64,000 nt of DNA from Segatella hominis (GTDB lineage: Bacteria; Bacteroidota; Bacteroidia; Bacteroidales; Bacteroidaceae), in the NCBI RefSeq assembly GCF_019249725.2, contig NZ_CP137559.1:3227001-3291000 (forward strand). The letters run 5' to 3'. Positions 50,225-59,431 of the stretch are shown here, one piece after another. How positions within the stretch are numbered: position 1 is the first letter of the stretch; the number at the start of each line of letters is the position of its first letter. Under the pieces are notes generated by a model that searched no databases, was not told the origin of the DNA, and worked only from the letters and a program-made list of their open reading frames with translations. Made by a program: the position numbers and the translations under genes.

Positions 50225-53200
50225 TTATTTTTCATTTCTTTTTGTTTCAGCATATTCAGATGGTGACATGCCGAAGTGTTTTTTGAAGATAGTCGAGAAG
50301 TGGTTTTGGTTGTTGAAACCTACAGAGTATGCCACTTGTGTGAAGTTGATCTTGTCTTCTTCAATAAGGCGGGCGGCTTGCTCCAATCTTAGATTTCTAA
50401 TGAATTCACCGGTAGAAACACCCGCAATTTCTTTCATTTTCCGATGTAGTTGTGCACGACTGATACCAGCCTTTTCTGTTAATTTCTCGACATTGAAGTC
50501 TGGGTCCGTAAGATTTTCGTTGATGCACTTCATGATTCGTTCCATCAATGCATCGTTGTTTCCCTTAACCTCTATTTTTTTTATTTTCTCTTTTTGTCCC
50601 ATGGCTCCTGTGTATTTACCTCGTAGTCTGCGGACATTATCCACAAGATTGTCTATGAGAATATGTAGTTCTTCCATGTTGAAAGGCTTGGAGAGAAAAG
50701 CATCTGCGCCTTTTTTCAAGCCTTCCAGTCTGAAATCTACTTCGCTTTTAGAAGTGAGTAGAATCACCGGAATGTCGTTTATATTCGAGTTTCCCTTGAT
50801 GTTTTTGAGCATGGTGATACCATCCATTACAGGCATCATGACATCACTGATAACCAAATCATATTTCCCAGTGAAAAGAAGTTTCAGTCCTTCTTTTCCG
50901 TTTGGAGCATAGCCGAAATGATACCATTCGCTCAGTTCTGCTTGAACATATTGAGCAATTTCTTCGTCATCATCAACGATGAGTATGTTGAAATTCTTGC
51001 TGGCTTGTTTCTTCTTGCAGTTTTCTGTTGCATTTATTTTTTCTTCATCCATCTGTATTTCCTCTGGTTTCAAGTGCTCTTTTCCTAAAGGAATATTGAT
51101 TTCAAGGCAAGCTCCCTTGGTTCCATCAGTACGGTTATATGCCCTGATTGTTCCTCCATGCATCTGAGTAATTGCTCGACTGAGGTTTAGACCGATACCT
51201 GTTCCTTCGATATGGAGTCCGCTGCTGTTGTTCCCCTGGTAGAAACGTTCGAAGAGCCGGTCGGTCTTCTCTTCTTTCAGTCCGATGCCTGTATCTTCTA
51301 CCCTGATGATGGCATTCTTTTCGTCTTTACCTATGATAATGGTAATTTCGCCGCCATCAAAGGTATACTTCATGGCATTGGAGAGCAGGTTGGAGATAAC
51401 CTTGTCGAAGTTGATGCGGTCTATCCAAACCTTCAGTTTGTCTTTGTCGCTGCTGAGGCTTTCGTCTTCTTTGAGCGAAAGGGTGATGTTGCGCTCCTGT
51501 GCATTGAAGCGGTAAAGCGATATGATGCCATGCAGGAAATCCTTGAGCGGAGTCTCCTGGCAATGGAGATGCATCTGGTTCTTGTCTATCTTTCGCTCAT
51601 CAAGTATCTGGTTTACCAGAAGCAGGAGGCGCTGGGCATTGCGGTCGATGGTATCGATATCCTGTTTGCTTTCGGCATCTGTTAATCTTGTTTTCAGCTT
51701 GTTGAGCGGCCCCATGATCAATGTCAGCGGCGAGCGGATGTCGTGGGTGGCATTGATGAGGAACTGCATCTTGGTTTCTTCCAGGTCTGCCTTGCGGCGG
51801 CGCTCGTATGTATAGATAACATACAGGATGACGCTTGCTATGATCAGGATATAGAGGAGATATGCCTCGGGTGATGCATACCAAGGGTCGCATACCTTGA
51901 TGTTGATGATGGTAGGATTCTTGGAATATCTGCCATTGCTGGTAGCTCTCACTTCCAGCGTATAGTCGCCCGGTTTCAACTTGTTGAATGCTACGGCATT
52001 GGCTCCTTCATTGGTGCTGTTCCATTTGCCGTCGTTGATGCGATATTGGAAACTGATATTATCGGTGTTCCTGTAGTTGAGCAGCGAGAACTCCAGAGTG
52101 AATGAATTCTGGGAGTAAGGAATGTTGAAGTCTTTGACCATACAGTTGATTGGCTTTCCGTCGATGATGAAGTTGGTGAGATGTACATCTCCCAATTCCA
52201 TCTTCTTGGCCCTGACAACATCAGGATAGAAGGTTGTAATACCGTCACTGGTTCCGAAGGCGATAAGGTCGCTGGCGGTATGCATGGAAGAGCCCAGCAC
52301 GTACTCACGGGTAGTAAGTCCGTTGCCGTTGATGTGCCCGATAAACTGTCTGTTCTTCTGTTCATACTGCCAGATGCCCATGGTTGTACTTACCCACAAG
52401 TCACCCTTTTGGTCTTTGATGATGCTGCAGACCTGCTTGCCTTTCAACGCTTCGGCATGAGGAAAGCCTGAAATCTTATTGCTCTTTCTGTCAAACAGAT
52501 AGAGTCCTTCTTCCGTACCGATGATAATATCGCCGTTCTTTCCTTCGCAGATACCATTCGTCTGTCTGTCTTTCAGAATGTTGTGCCATCCGAAATCCTT
52601 GAAACTGAGCGTTTGGGTATTGAGACAGGAAACTCCATTAGAGGTTCCTATCCATAAATGGCCTGTATGGTCGAGCGCCATGCTTCGCACCCAGTCGTTG
52701 CAGAGAAATCCTTTATCGCCTCTTTGCTGCATATTCAGAACGGTAACCTTGCCGCTTTCCACATTATATATATATAGGCCTTTGCTGTATACAGAAATGT
52801 AAAGGTTGCCCTGTGCATCGTCGGTCATACTGTAGATGCCGGCGCTGGTAAAGGTGAGTTTCTGCTGGTATGTACCTGTATGAGGGTTGTAGCTGTAGAG
52901 TGCGCTACCATTGCTGATCCAGTAATCGCCACGTCGGTCTTTATAGATGATGCAAGTACCGGCAGGTGACTGGGGATGGGCGATAATCTTGCCTGAAGCA
53001 TCAAAACAGAACACACCACTGTTCTGTACTGTACACCATGTTTCACCATTTTCGCCTTGTGCAATAGATGAAACGCTGCTGCCGATGATGTAGTTCTGTG
53101 CAGAGAAACTCCAGCTGTTGAAAGCCTGCTGGCGCTGGTTGATCAGGTACAGACCTTTCTTGTAACAGCCTATCCAGAGATTGTTGTCCTTATCTTCGAT

Positions 53201-54145
53201 GATATCGTTGACGAAGGCGGTAGCCAGATTGAAACTGCTGTTGCTGTTCTCCAACTGTTCTACCCTGTTGCTTCCCTTTCTGATCATGAGAACACCATGT
53301 TCAGAGGTGCTGATATAGAGGTTGCCTTCGTGGTCGAAGGTAGCATTGTTGATGGTTACGTTATTCTGATAACCGCCAAAGTCGTAGCCGGCATCAGCGA
53401 TGCGGCCTGTCCGGTAATCATAATAGACGATGCCATACATACAGACGATGAGCATGGTCTGCGGGCGATGCTGGATGAAAGCCACAGGTGCTCCGCATGG
53501 CGATTTGAAGTCTTTGCGCTGCACCTTGCCTTGTTTCTTGATGAAACGGGTGAAGATAGAAAAGTGGCTACTCTGCCAGAGATAATGATGCTTATCTTCG
53601 TAGATATGGGTAAAGAATACATCAGAATCGCGCTCAGCGTATTGCCTTTCCTGTCTGATAGTGAAAAGGTTGTCTGTTCCTTTCTGGGTATTTCTGTCTT
53701 TTACAGAATAGAGACCATATCCTGCTGTACCCAGCAGGATATCGCCATTGTGACTTTCTACCATAGAATAGATACGTGGCTTTCTGCCATCAGGAAACTG
53801 GAGACGGGCGAAATCGTTCGTCTCATAATTATAGCGCATCAGTCCCTTGGCACAACCTATCCACAGGTTACCTTTCTTATCTACCAGCAGGTCGGAGATA
53901 ATGTTGTCGGTAATGGAGGTTGTGTCTTCTTCGTTGTGCAGATAGTTGGTAAAGCGGTAGCCGTCAAACTTGCTGAGTCCGTATTCGGTTCCCACCCAGA
54001 TATATCCGTATTTATCCTGCACAATGCAGTTGATGAGCGAACTTGACAGTTTGCCCGATGTGAAAAGTTCACCACTGTCTGCCCATACCATGAGCGAGAT
54101 GATGATAGCCATAAATGCCGTGAGGCAATGTTTCGTATATTTCAT
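50225..54145 (-). CDS. xynR: Hybrid two-component system sensor-regulator (XynR type)
   Basis: The 1306-residue protein has a signal peptide, a periplasmic two-domain beta-propeller (repeated GNLWIG, GHLWIGT, GDLWVST motifs, about 25-690), a Y_Y_Y domain, one membrane helix (about 762-782), a histidine kinase with H801 (NATHDIRSPL), an ATPase lid with GTGIGLNLS, a receiver with D1101 (VISDVMMPVMDG) and an AraC-type HTH (about 1203-1306). It should sense xylo-oligosaccharides and activate both flanking transcription units. It has its own promoter and is divergent from the esterase-transporter-xylanase operon. The symbol follows the xylan-cluster regulator of Prevotella bryantii and is by analogy. 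Confidence 0.92.
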   Translation of the reverse strand: MKYTKHCLTAFMAIIISLMVWADSGELFTSGKLSSSLINCIVQDKYGYIWVGTEYGLSKFDGYRFTNYLHNEEDTTSITDNIISDLLVDKKGNLWIGCAKGLMRYNYETNDFARLQFPDGRKPRIYSMVESHNGDILLGTAGYGLYSVKDRNTQKGTDNLFTIRQERQYAERDSDVFFTHIYEDKHHYLWQSSHFSIFTRFIKKQGKVQRKDFKSPCGAPVAFIQHRPQTMLIVCMYGIVYYDYRTGRIADAGYDFGGYQNNVTINNATFDHEGNLYISTSEHGVLMIRKGSNRVEQLENSNSSFNLATAFVNDIIEDKDNNLWIGCYKKGLYLINQRQQAFNSWSFSAQNYIIGSSVSSIAQGENGETWCTVQNSGVFCFDASGKIIAHPQSPAGTCIIYKDRRGDYWISNGSALYSYNPHTGTYQQKLTFTSAGIYSMTDDAQGNLYISVYSKGLYIYNVESGKVTVLNMQQRGDKGFLCNDWVRSMALDHTGHLWIGTSNGVSCLNTQTLSFKDFGWHNILKDRQTNGICEGKNGDIIIGTEEGLYLFDRKSNKISGFPHAEALKGKQVCSIIKDQKGDLWVSTTMGIWQYEQKNRQFIGHINGNGLTTREYVLGSSMHTASDLIAFGTSDGITTFYPDVVRAKKMELGDVHLTNFIIDGKPINCMVKDFNIPYSQNSFTLEFSLLNYRNTDNISFQYRINDGKWNSTNEGANAVAFNKLKPGDYTLEVRATSNGRYSKNPTIINIKVCDPWYASPEAYLLYILIIASVILYVIYTYERRRKADLEETKMQFLINATHDIRSPLTLIMGPLNKLKTRLTDAESKQDIDTIDRNAQRLLLLVNQILDERKIDKNQMHLHCQETPLKDFLHGIISLYRFNAQERNITLSLKEDESLSSDKDKLKVWIDRINFDKVISNLLSNAMKYTFDGGEITIIIGKDEKNAIIRVEDTGIGLKEEKTDRLFERFYQGNNSSGLHIEGTGIGLNLSRAITQMHGGTIRAYNRTDGTKGACLEINIPLGKEHLKPEEIQMDEEKINATENCKKKQASKNFNILIVDDDEEIAQYVQAELSEWYHFGYAPNGKEGLKLLFTGKYDLVISDVMMPVMDGITMLKNIKGNSNINDIPVILLTSKSEVDFRLEGLKKGADAFLSKPFNMEELHILIDNLVDNVRRLRGKYTGAMGQKEKIKKIEVKGNNDALMERIMKCINENLTDPDFNVEKLTEKAGISRAQLHRKMKEIAGVSTGEFIRNLRLEQAARLIEEDKINFTQVAYSVGFNNQNHFSTIFKKHFGMSPSEYAETKRNEK

Positions 54146-54186
54146 AAGTTTCTGTTTGTTGCTTGCTTTTTAGGTTGTTGATGTTG

Positions 54187-54218
54187 CAAAAGTAACAAAA
54201 AAGCATGAAAGCAACAAA
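54187..54218 (-). promoter_or_regulatory. Promoter of the HTCS gene
   Basis: Minus strand TTTG (54215-54218), 20 bp, TACTTTTG (54187-54194), exact consensus, about 42 bases before the ATG. Confidence 0.82.
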
Positions 54219-54278
54219 TAAAAACGAGATAAAATGTTTCGTTCACTTTTGTTTCTTTATCTTTTTCTTTGTTTTTCC

Positions 54279-54350
54279 GTACCATGAAACAAATAGAAAT
54301 GATTAGGTACCATTAATTGTATGTAGTTTCAATAGTTTTTGCTATATTTG
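54279..54350 (+). promoter_or_regulatory. Control region of the xylanase operon
   Basis: A good -7 element TATATTTG (54343-54350) lacks a well-placed TTTG, as expected for an activator-dependent promoter. Two GTACCAT words at 54279-54285 and 54307-54313, 28 bp apart, are candidate HTCS binding sites. Confidence 0.5.
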
Positions 54351-54396
54351 CAGCGTCAACAGCAAAATAGAACCAAAACATAGTAACAATGTAACA

Positions 54397-55599
54397 ATGA
54401 TAAAGCGGATAATAAAGTGTTTTTCTTTGGCATTCTTGCTCGCAGCACAGAATCAGATGACATTTGCACAGAATGTATGGAAAGGTTCTTGGGCAACAGC
54501 AGTAGAGTGGACGGGAAAGGGTGACATGCCTAAGGAGAGCTTGAGTAACCGCTCTTGCCGACAAGTAGTTCATGTATCTTTTGGCGGAGAGGAACTCAGA
54601 GTGAAGCTCAGCAATGAGCAGAGTAAGGAGCCGGTAGAAATCAAATCGGTGTATATTGCAGATACCGATAAGGACAGCAACTGGTTTGTGAATGGTAAGA
54701 CCGTGAAGTATCTCAAGTTTAATGGCAAGAAGAATGTAACCATCGCTCCAGGCAAGGCTATCTTCTCTGATGATTTGAAGTATGCCTTGAAGAGTGGACA
54801 GCGCCTCACGATTACCATCGACTATGGCAAGCAGACTCCAGTGAATGCAACATCTCATCGTGGATCTCGCACTACATCTTATATAGTAAACGGTTTGCAT
54901 CGTACTCCTAAACCGATGGATAAGAGTTTTGATGATGGCGAGGAGGTGGATCACTGGTACAATCTTTCTGCCATTGATGTGAAGACCGATAAGGCTACTC
55001 CTGTGGTGGCTATCCTCGGAAACTCTATTACCGATGGCCGTGGAAGTACTACCAACCATCAGAACCGTTGGACAGATTTCTTGTCGGATGCATTGAACAA
55101 AGAGAGACCATACGGAGTTTTGAATTTGGGAATCGGAGGCAACTGTGTGGTAGAAGGGGGACTGAGTGAACCTGCAATGAAGCGCTTCGACCGTGATATC
55201 CTGGGGCAGACAGGTGTGGATAAGCTCATCATCTTCGAAGGAACCAATGACATTGGTTGTAGTAGTAAAAATTACGAGCAAATTGCTGATACTTTGATTG
55301 CTTGTTATAAAGTATTAATAAATAAAGCAAAAGCAAGGGGTATCAAAGTGTATGGTGCAACTATAACTCCTACAAAGGGGAACTGTTGGTATTCTTTTTG
55401 GCATGAGGCGATACGACAAACTGTTAATGAGTGGATAAGAAAGGGTGGCTTCTTCGATGAAATCATTGATTTTGATGAGTTGACACGTGATCCGCAAGAC
55501 CCACAACGCCTAAAACCCGATTATTCGGATGATTGGTTGCATCTTAATCCAAAAGGATATGAAGCAATGGGTAAGTTTGCTGCAGATAAATTGAAATAA
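54397..55599 (+). CDS. Secreted SGNH hydrolase, likely xylan-oligomer (acetyl) esterase
   Basis: The 400-residue protein has a signal peptide (to about MTFAQ) and the SGNH residues S210 (ILGNSITDG), Gly in LGIGGN, Asn in FEGTNDIG and His in DDWLHLNP. An N-terminal beta-sandwich-like region (about 26-195) precedes the hydrolase domain. As first gene of a xylan operon (13 bp before the symporter gene), it most likely removes acetyl groups from xylan pieces. The specificity comes from context, not sequence. Confidence 0.88.
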   Translation: MIKRIIKCFSLAFLLAAQNQMTFAQNVWKGSWATAVEWTGKGDMPKESLSNRSCRQVVHVSFGGEELRVKLSNEQSKEPVEIKSVYIADTDKDSNWFVNGKTVKYLKFNGKKNVTIAPGKAIFSDDLKYALKSGQRLTITIDYGKQTPVNATSHRGSRTTSYIVNGLHRTPKPMDKSFDDGEEVDHWYNLSAIDVKTDKATPVVAILGNSITDGRGSTTNHQNRWTDFLSDALNKERPYGVLNLGIGGNCVVEGGLSEPAMKRFDRDILGQTGVDKLIIFEGTNDIGCSSKNYEQIADTLIACYKVLINKAKARGIKVYGATITPTKGNCWYSFWHEAIRQTVNEWIRKGGFFDEIIDFDELTRDPQDPQRLKPDYSDDWLHLNPKGYEAMGKFAADKLK

Positions 55600-55612
55600 A
55601 AAGAATAAAAAT

Positions 55613-57016
55613 ATGGAACAGACATCTAAGGAATCTCAGGGATTCTGTAAATTGAGCTGGTTACAGCGCATTGGATTTGGTTCTGGTGACTTGGCACAAA
55701 ACCTCATCTTTCAGACAACATGTATGTACCTGTTGTTCTTCTATACCGACATCTATGGACTCGATGCAGTAGACGTTTCCGTGATGTTTACGGTAGGAAA
55801 TGTTGCAAATGTGATTTGGGATCCTATTGTAGGAGCCCTTATCGACAAGCATAATCCTAAGTTGGGTAAGTATCGCTCTTATCTGGTATTCGTAGGAATC
55901 CCACTTTCGGGCTTTGCCATCCTCTGCTTCTGGAATGGCTTTGCGCCATCCCTGCTCTATGCCTATATCACATACATTGCCATGACATTGCTCTATACAT
56001 TTATCAATGTACCTTATGGAGCATTGAACTCATCGCTGACACGTGATACCGATGAAATCACGGTGTTGACGTCAGTTCGTATGTTTATGGCAAACTGTGG
56101 CGGTTTGGCTGTAGGTTCAGGCCTTCCATTGCTCATTGCATACTTTACCGACCAGCAGTCGGATGGTTTGCCTAAGGATCCAGTGGCTTGGTTTACCACC
56201 ATGACCATCTATGCCGTCATTGGTTTGTTGTTGCTTCTCTTCTGTTTCTCACAGTGTAAGGAGCGTGTGGTAATGAATGCCGAGGAGAGTGCCAAAGTGA
56301 AGATAAGCGACCTTTGGATGGAATTTTTCCACAACCGTCCTTTGCGTATCATTGCCTTCTTCTTCATCACCGCCTTCGCCATGATGTCTATCGGCAATGC
56401 GGCAGGAGCTTACTTCATGAACAGCAACCTTCATGGCACCTCCGAGCAGCTTTCCATCTTCATGGGCTTGGGTTCGGCACCATCGTTCATCTTCATGCCA
56501 CTGGTGCCTATGATCAAGAAGGCAATCGGCAAAAAGAACATGTTCTATGTGTTCCTGGGCATCGCCATCGTGGGTATGGCATTCCTTTATCTGGTAGCAA
56601 AGATGGAACAGCCAAGTATGATGCTCGTCTATATTGCCCAGTTTGTTAAGTCAACGGGTGTTATTGTAGCTACGGGTTATATGTGGGCTCTTGTTCCTGA
56701 GGTTATCTCTTATGGAGAGTATAAGAGTGGCAAGCGTATAGCAGGTATCGTGAATGCCTTGACGGGCATCTTCTTCAAGGCGGGTATGACCTTGGGTAGT
56801 GTGGTGGCTCCAGCCATCCTTGCTTACGTGGCTTACAATCCGAAGACCGTGGAGCAGACTCCTGAGGCTCAGGAGGGTATTCTCTGGTTGGTATGTGTCA
56901 TTCCAGCCGCCTTGTTGCTGCTCGCCATCTTCATCATCTCGAAGTATGAGTTGACAGATGCGGTTATCGATGATATCAACAAGAAGATTGAGGCTCGACA
57001 CAAACAGGAAAAGTAA
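55613..57016 (+). CDS. xynD: GPH family sugar:cation symporter (xyloside transporter)
   Basis: The 467-residue protein has about 12 membrane helices and the GPH signature near the N-terminus: WDPIVGALIDKHNPKLGKYRSYL. TMTIYAVIGLLLLLFCF, VPEVISYGEYKSGKRI and GIFFKAGMTLGS follow as in MelB-like transporters. It should bring xylo-oligosaccharides or xylosides across the inner membrane with Na+ or H+. It lies between the esterase and xylanase genes, with 13- and 29-bp gaps, in one operon. The symbol is by analogy to the Prevotella bryantii xylan cluster. Confidence 0.88.
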   Translation: MEQTSKESQGFCKLSWLQRIGFGSGDLAQNLIFQTTCMYLLFFYTDIYGLDAVDVSVMFTVGNVANVIWDPIVGALIDKHNPKLGKYRSYLVFVGIPLSGFAILCFWNGFAPSLLYAYITYIAMTLLYTFINVPYGALNSSLTRDTDEITVLTSVRMFMANCGGLAVGSGLPLLIAYFTDQQSDGLPKDPVAWFTTMTIYAVIGLLLLLFCFSQCKERVVMNAEESAKVKISDLWMEFFHNRPLRIIAFFFITAFAMMSIGNAAGAYFMNSNLHGTSEQLSIFMGLGSAPSFIFMPLVPMIKKAIGKKNMFYVFLGIAIVGMAFLYLVAKMEQPSMMLVYIAQFVKSTGVIVATGYMWALVPEVISYGEYKSGKRIAGIVNALTGIFFKAGMTLGSVVAPAILAYVAYNPKTVEQTPEAQEGILWLVCVIPAALLLLAIFIISKYELTDAVIDDINKKIEARHKQEK

Positions 57017-57045
57017 CATTTAAATGAGAAAAATAAAAATTAGAC

Positions 57046-58170
57046 ATGAAGAAAATATCAACTTTTGCATTGGGCTTGATGCTTGCTTCTACAGCATTTG
57101 CCCAAAAGGCGAATAACGCTACCGAGATTCCTACATTCCAGGAAACCATGGGCAAATACTTCCTGGTTGGAGCTGCCGTGAATACTTTCCTGCCAGACGG
57201 ACAGGATCCTGCTGCCGAAGAGGTGGTGAAGAAGCAATTCAACCAGGTGGTTGCCGAAAACTGCATGAAGGGTGAGAAGAATCATCCTGAGGTGAATCGC
57301 TTTGATTTTACCGATGGCGATAAGCTGGCTGACTGGGCAGAGAAGAACGGCAAGACCTTGATAGGTCATTGCCTGGTTTGGCATTCTCAGCCACCTAAGT
57401 GGATGTTTACCGATGATAAGGGTAATCTGGTAAGCCGTGAAGTGCTCATCGGCAGAATGTATAACCACATCATGAACGTGGTTACTCATTATAAAGGTAG
57501 AGTAAAGGGATGGGACGTAGTGAACGAGGCATTCGAGGATGATGGTTCTTACCGCAAGTCTTTATATTATAAGATTATCGGTCCGGAGTTCATCGAGTTG
57601 GCTTTCCGCTTTGCGCATGAGGCTGATCCAAACGTAGAACTTTACTATAATGATTATTCTACTTCGAAACCGGCTAAGCGAGAGGCTATCTGCAAACTGG
57701 TTCGCGATTTGAAGGCGAAGGGTCTCCGCATAGATGCTGTAGGTATGCAGAGCCACAATGGTTTTGATTATCCTGACTATGCTGAGTATGAGAAGAGCAT
57801 CGAGGCTTTTGCTGGTGAAGGTGTCAAGGTGATGCTGACTGAGCTGGATATGAACATGCTTCCTAATCCGGAAGGATTCGGCGGTGCGGAAATCAGTCAG
57901 AAGTTTGAACTTCAGAAGAAGTACAATCCATACGTGAAGGGACTTGACAAGAAGGCGCAGAAGCTCTTCAACCAGCGTTATCTCGATCTCTTCAAGATTG
58001 TAGAGCGTCACAAGGATGTCATCAGCCGTGTAACCTTCTGGGGTGTCAACGATGGTCACTCTTGGTTGAATGGCTGGCCTATCCCTGGCAGAACCAACTA
58101 TCCACTGCTCATCGACCGCAACAACGAGGTGAAGCCAGTGGTGAAGGAAATCTTCAATCTCTTTAAATAA
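57046..58170 (+). CDS. xynA: Endo-1,4-beta-xylanase, GH10
   Basis: The 374-residue enzyme cuts the xylan backbone. It has a signal peptide (MKKISTFALGLMLASTAFAQ), the GH10 motifs NCMKGEKNHPE, CLVWHSQPP and WDVVNEAFED with acid/base E161, and the nucleophile E266 in MLTELDMNM. It ends TFWGVNDGHSW and ...IFNLFK. It is a compact single-domain enzyme without an inserted carbohydrate-binding module, so it may act mainly on oligomers in the periplasm. The stop is followed by several degenerate copies of its last 15-17 bases. Confidence 0.96.
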   Translation: MKKISTFALGLMLASTAFAQKANNATEIPTFQETMGKYFLVGAAVNTFLPDGQDPAAEEVVKKQFNQVVAENCMKGEKNHPEVNRFDFTDGDKLADWAEKNGKTLIGHCLVWHSQPPKWMFTDDKGNLVSREVLIGRMYNHIMNVVTHYKGRVKGWDVVNEAFEDDGSYRKSLYYKIIGPEFIELAFRFAHEADPNVELYYNDYSTSKPAKREAICKLVRDLKAKGLRIDAVGMQSHNGFDYPDYAEYEKSIEAFAGEGVKVMLTELDMNMLPNPEGFGGAEISQKFELQKKYNPYVKGLDKKAQKLFNQRYLDLFKIVERHKDVISRVTFWGVNDGHSWLNGWPIPGRTNYPLLIDRNNEVKPVVKEIFNLFK

Positions 58171-58222
58171 GATCTCTTCAAATAGAATCTCTTAAGATAA
58201 TATCATCAATCTCTTTAAATAA
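58154..58222 (+). repeat. Degenerate tandem repeats of the xylanase 3' end
   Basis: TCAATCTCTTTAAATAA occurs at 58154-58170 (end of the GH10 gene) and again at 58206-58222, with two related 15-bp words (GATCTCTTCAAATAG, AATCTCTTAAGATAA) between. Slippage duplication is likely. Confidence 0.7.
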
Positions 58223-58230
58223 AAATAACA

Positions 58231-59187
58231 ATGAAAGCAAGATATTTGTTCCCAAAGGATTATATGGCAGATCCATCTGCCAATGTGTTTAACGGTCGTC
58301 TGTATGTTTACCCATCCCATGACTGGGACAGCGGCGAAAGCTTCGACGATGATGGCGGTCACTTCCAGATGAAGGACTATCACGTTCTCTCTATGGACGA
58401 CGTGATGGAAGGCGAGGTAACCGATCATGGCGTGATTCTCGATGTGAAGGATGTGCCATGGGCTGAGAAGCAGATGTGGGACAACGATGTAGTAGAGAAG
58501 GATGGCAAGTACTATCTCATCTTCTCTGCCAAGGATTATAATGGTGTGTTCCATCTCGGTGTGGCTGTGGCTGATAAGCCTGAAGGTCCTTTCGTTCCGA
58601 ATGCCGACCCAATCCGCAAGTCATACAGCATCGACCCTTGCGTGTTCAAGGATGATGATGGCAAGATTTACTGCTATTTCGGTGGTATCTGGGGCGGTCA
58701 GCTTCAGTGGTATAAGGACAACAAGGCTCTGAAGAATGAGCATCTCCCTGAAGGTAAGGAGAATCCGTTGCCATCCCGTGTAGCCATGATGACTGATGAT
58801 GTTCAGCAGTTTGCTGAGATGCCAAAGCCAGTTGTCATTGTTGACGAGGAGGGTAAGGTATTGCCAGCCGATGATCCGCATCGCTTCTTCGAGGCTAGCT
58901 GGATGCACAAGTATAAGGGCAAGTATTACTTCAGTTACTCTACGGGTGATACTCATTATCTCTGCTATGCAGTAGGTGATAATCCTTATGGTCCGTTCAC
59001 TTACAAGGGCGTTATCCTGGAGCCTGTAGTAGGTTGGACAACCCATCATAGCATCTGTGAGTATAAGGGACAGTGGTATCTGTTCCATCACGACTGCGTG
59101 CCATCAAATGATACAACCTGGCTTCGCAGCGTAAAGGTGGCTCCTCTCTTCTATGATGAGGAGGGTAACATCTTGCTGGTAAAATAG
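58231..59187 (+). CDS. xynB: Cytoplasmic GH43 beta-xylosidase/alpha-L-arabinofuranosidase
   Basis: The 318-residue protein is a single five-bladed propeller with the GH43 catalytic residues: D14 (ADPSANVF), D135 (SYSIDPCVF) and E221 (RFFEASWMHK). There is no signal peptide, so it should work in the cytoplasm on imported xylo-oligosaccharides. It resembles the XynB-type GH43 enzymes found beside GH10 genes in Prevotella. Last gene of the operon, closed by a strong terminator. Confidence 0.93.
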   Translation: MKARYLFPKDYMADPSANVFNGRLYVYPSHDWDSGESFDDDGGHFQMKDYHVLSMDDVMEGEVTDHGVILDVKDVPWAEKQMWDNDVVEKDGKYYLIFSAKDYNGVFHLGVAVADKPEGPFVPNADPIRKSYSIDPCVFKDDDGKIYCYFGGIWGGQLQWYKDNKALKNEHLPEGKENPLPSRVAMMTDDVQQFAEMPKPVVIVDEEGKVLPADDPHRFFEASWMHKYKGKYYFSYSTGDTHYLCYAVGDNPYGPFTYKGVILEPVVGWTTHHSICEYKGQWYLFHHDCVPSNDTTWLRSVKVAPLFYDEEGNILLVK

Positions 59188-59256
59188 AATTGATTTTTAG
59201 GTTTTAATAGTTTTGGAGAATAGTTGATACATGAGTTAGTTTTAGTTTAGAACCGA

Positions 59257-59296
59257 GCAGCATCTTCATCCCGAAGATGCTGCTTTTTGTTTTTTC
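59257..59296 (+). terminator. Terminator of the xylanase operon
   Basis: GCAGCATCTTC (59257-59267), loop ATCCC, GAAGATGCTGC (59273-59283), then a T-rich run. Confidence 0.92.
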
Positions 59297-59394
59297 TCTT
59301 ATAACTTCTCTGTTCTTCTTGCAAATTGTTTCTTATCTCATGTTATTTTTAAGTTATTTCTTTCGTTTTGTTATAGAATTCTGAGTTTTTTGTT

Positions 59395-59402
59395 TACCTT
59401 TG
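59395..59402 (+). promoter_or_regulatory. -7 element for the ABC exporter genes
   Basis: TACCTTTG matches TAnnTTTG 30 bases before the ATG. The best upstream TTTG (59367-59370) is 24 bp away, longer than ideal. Confidence 0.5.
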
Positions 59403-59431
59403 TACCCATAAACCAATGAAATGAAAGAATT

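Noticed and set aside
53297..54046. 249-codon plus-strand open frame
   Set aside because: Antisense to the propeller region of the HTCS gene, where repeats give long chance frames.
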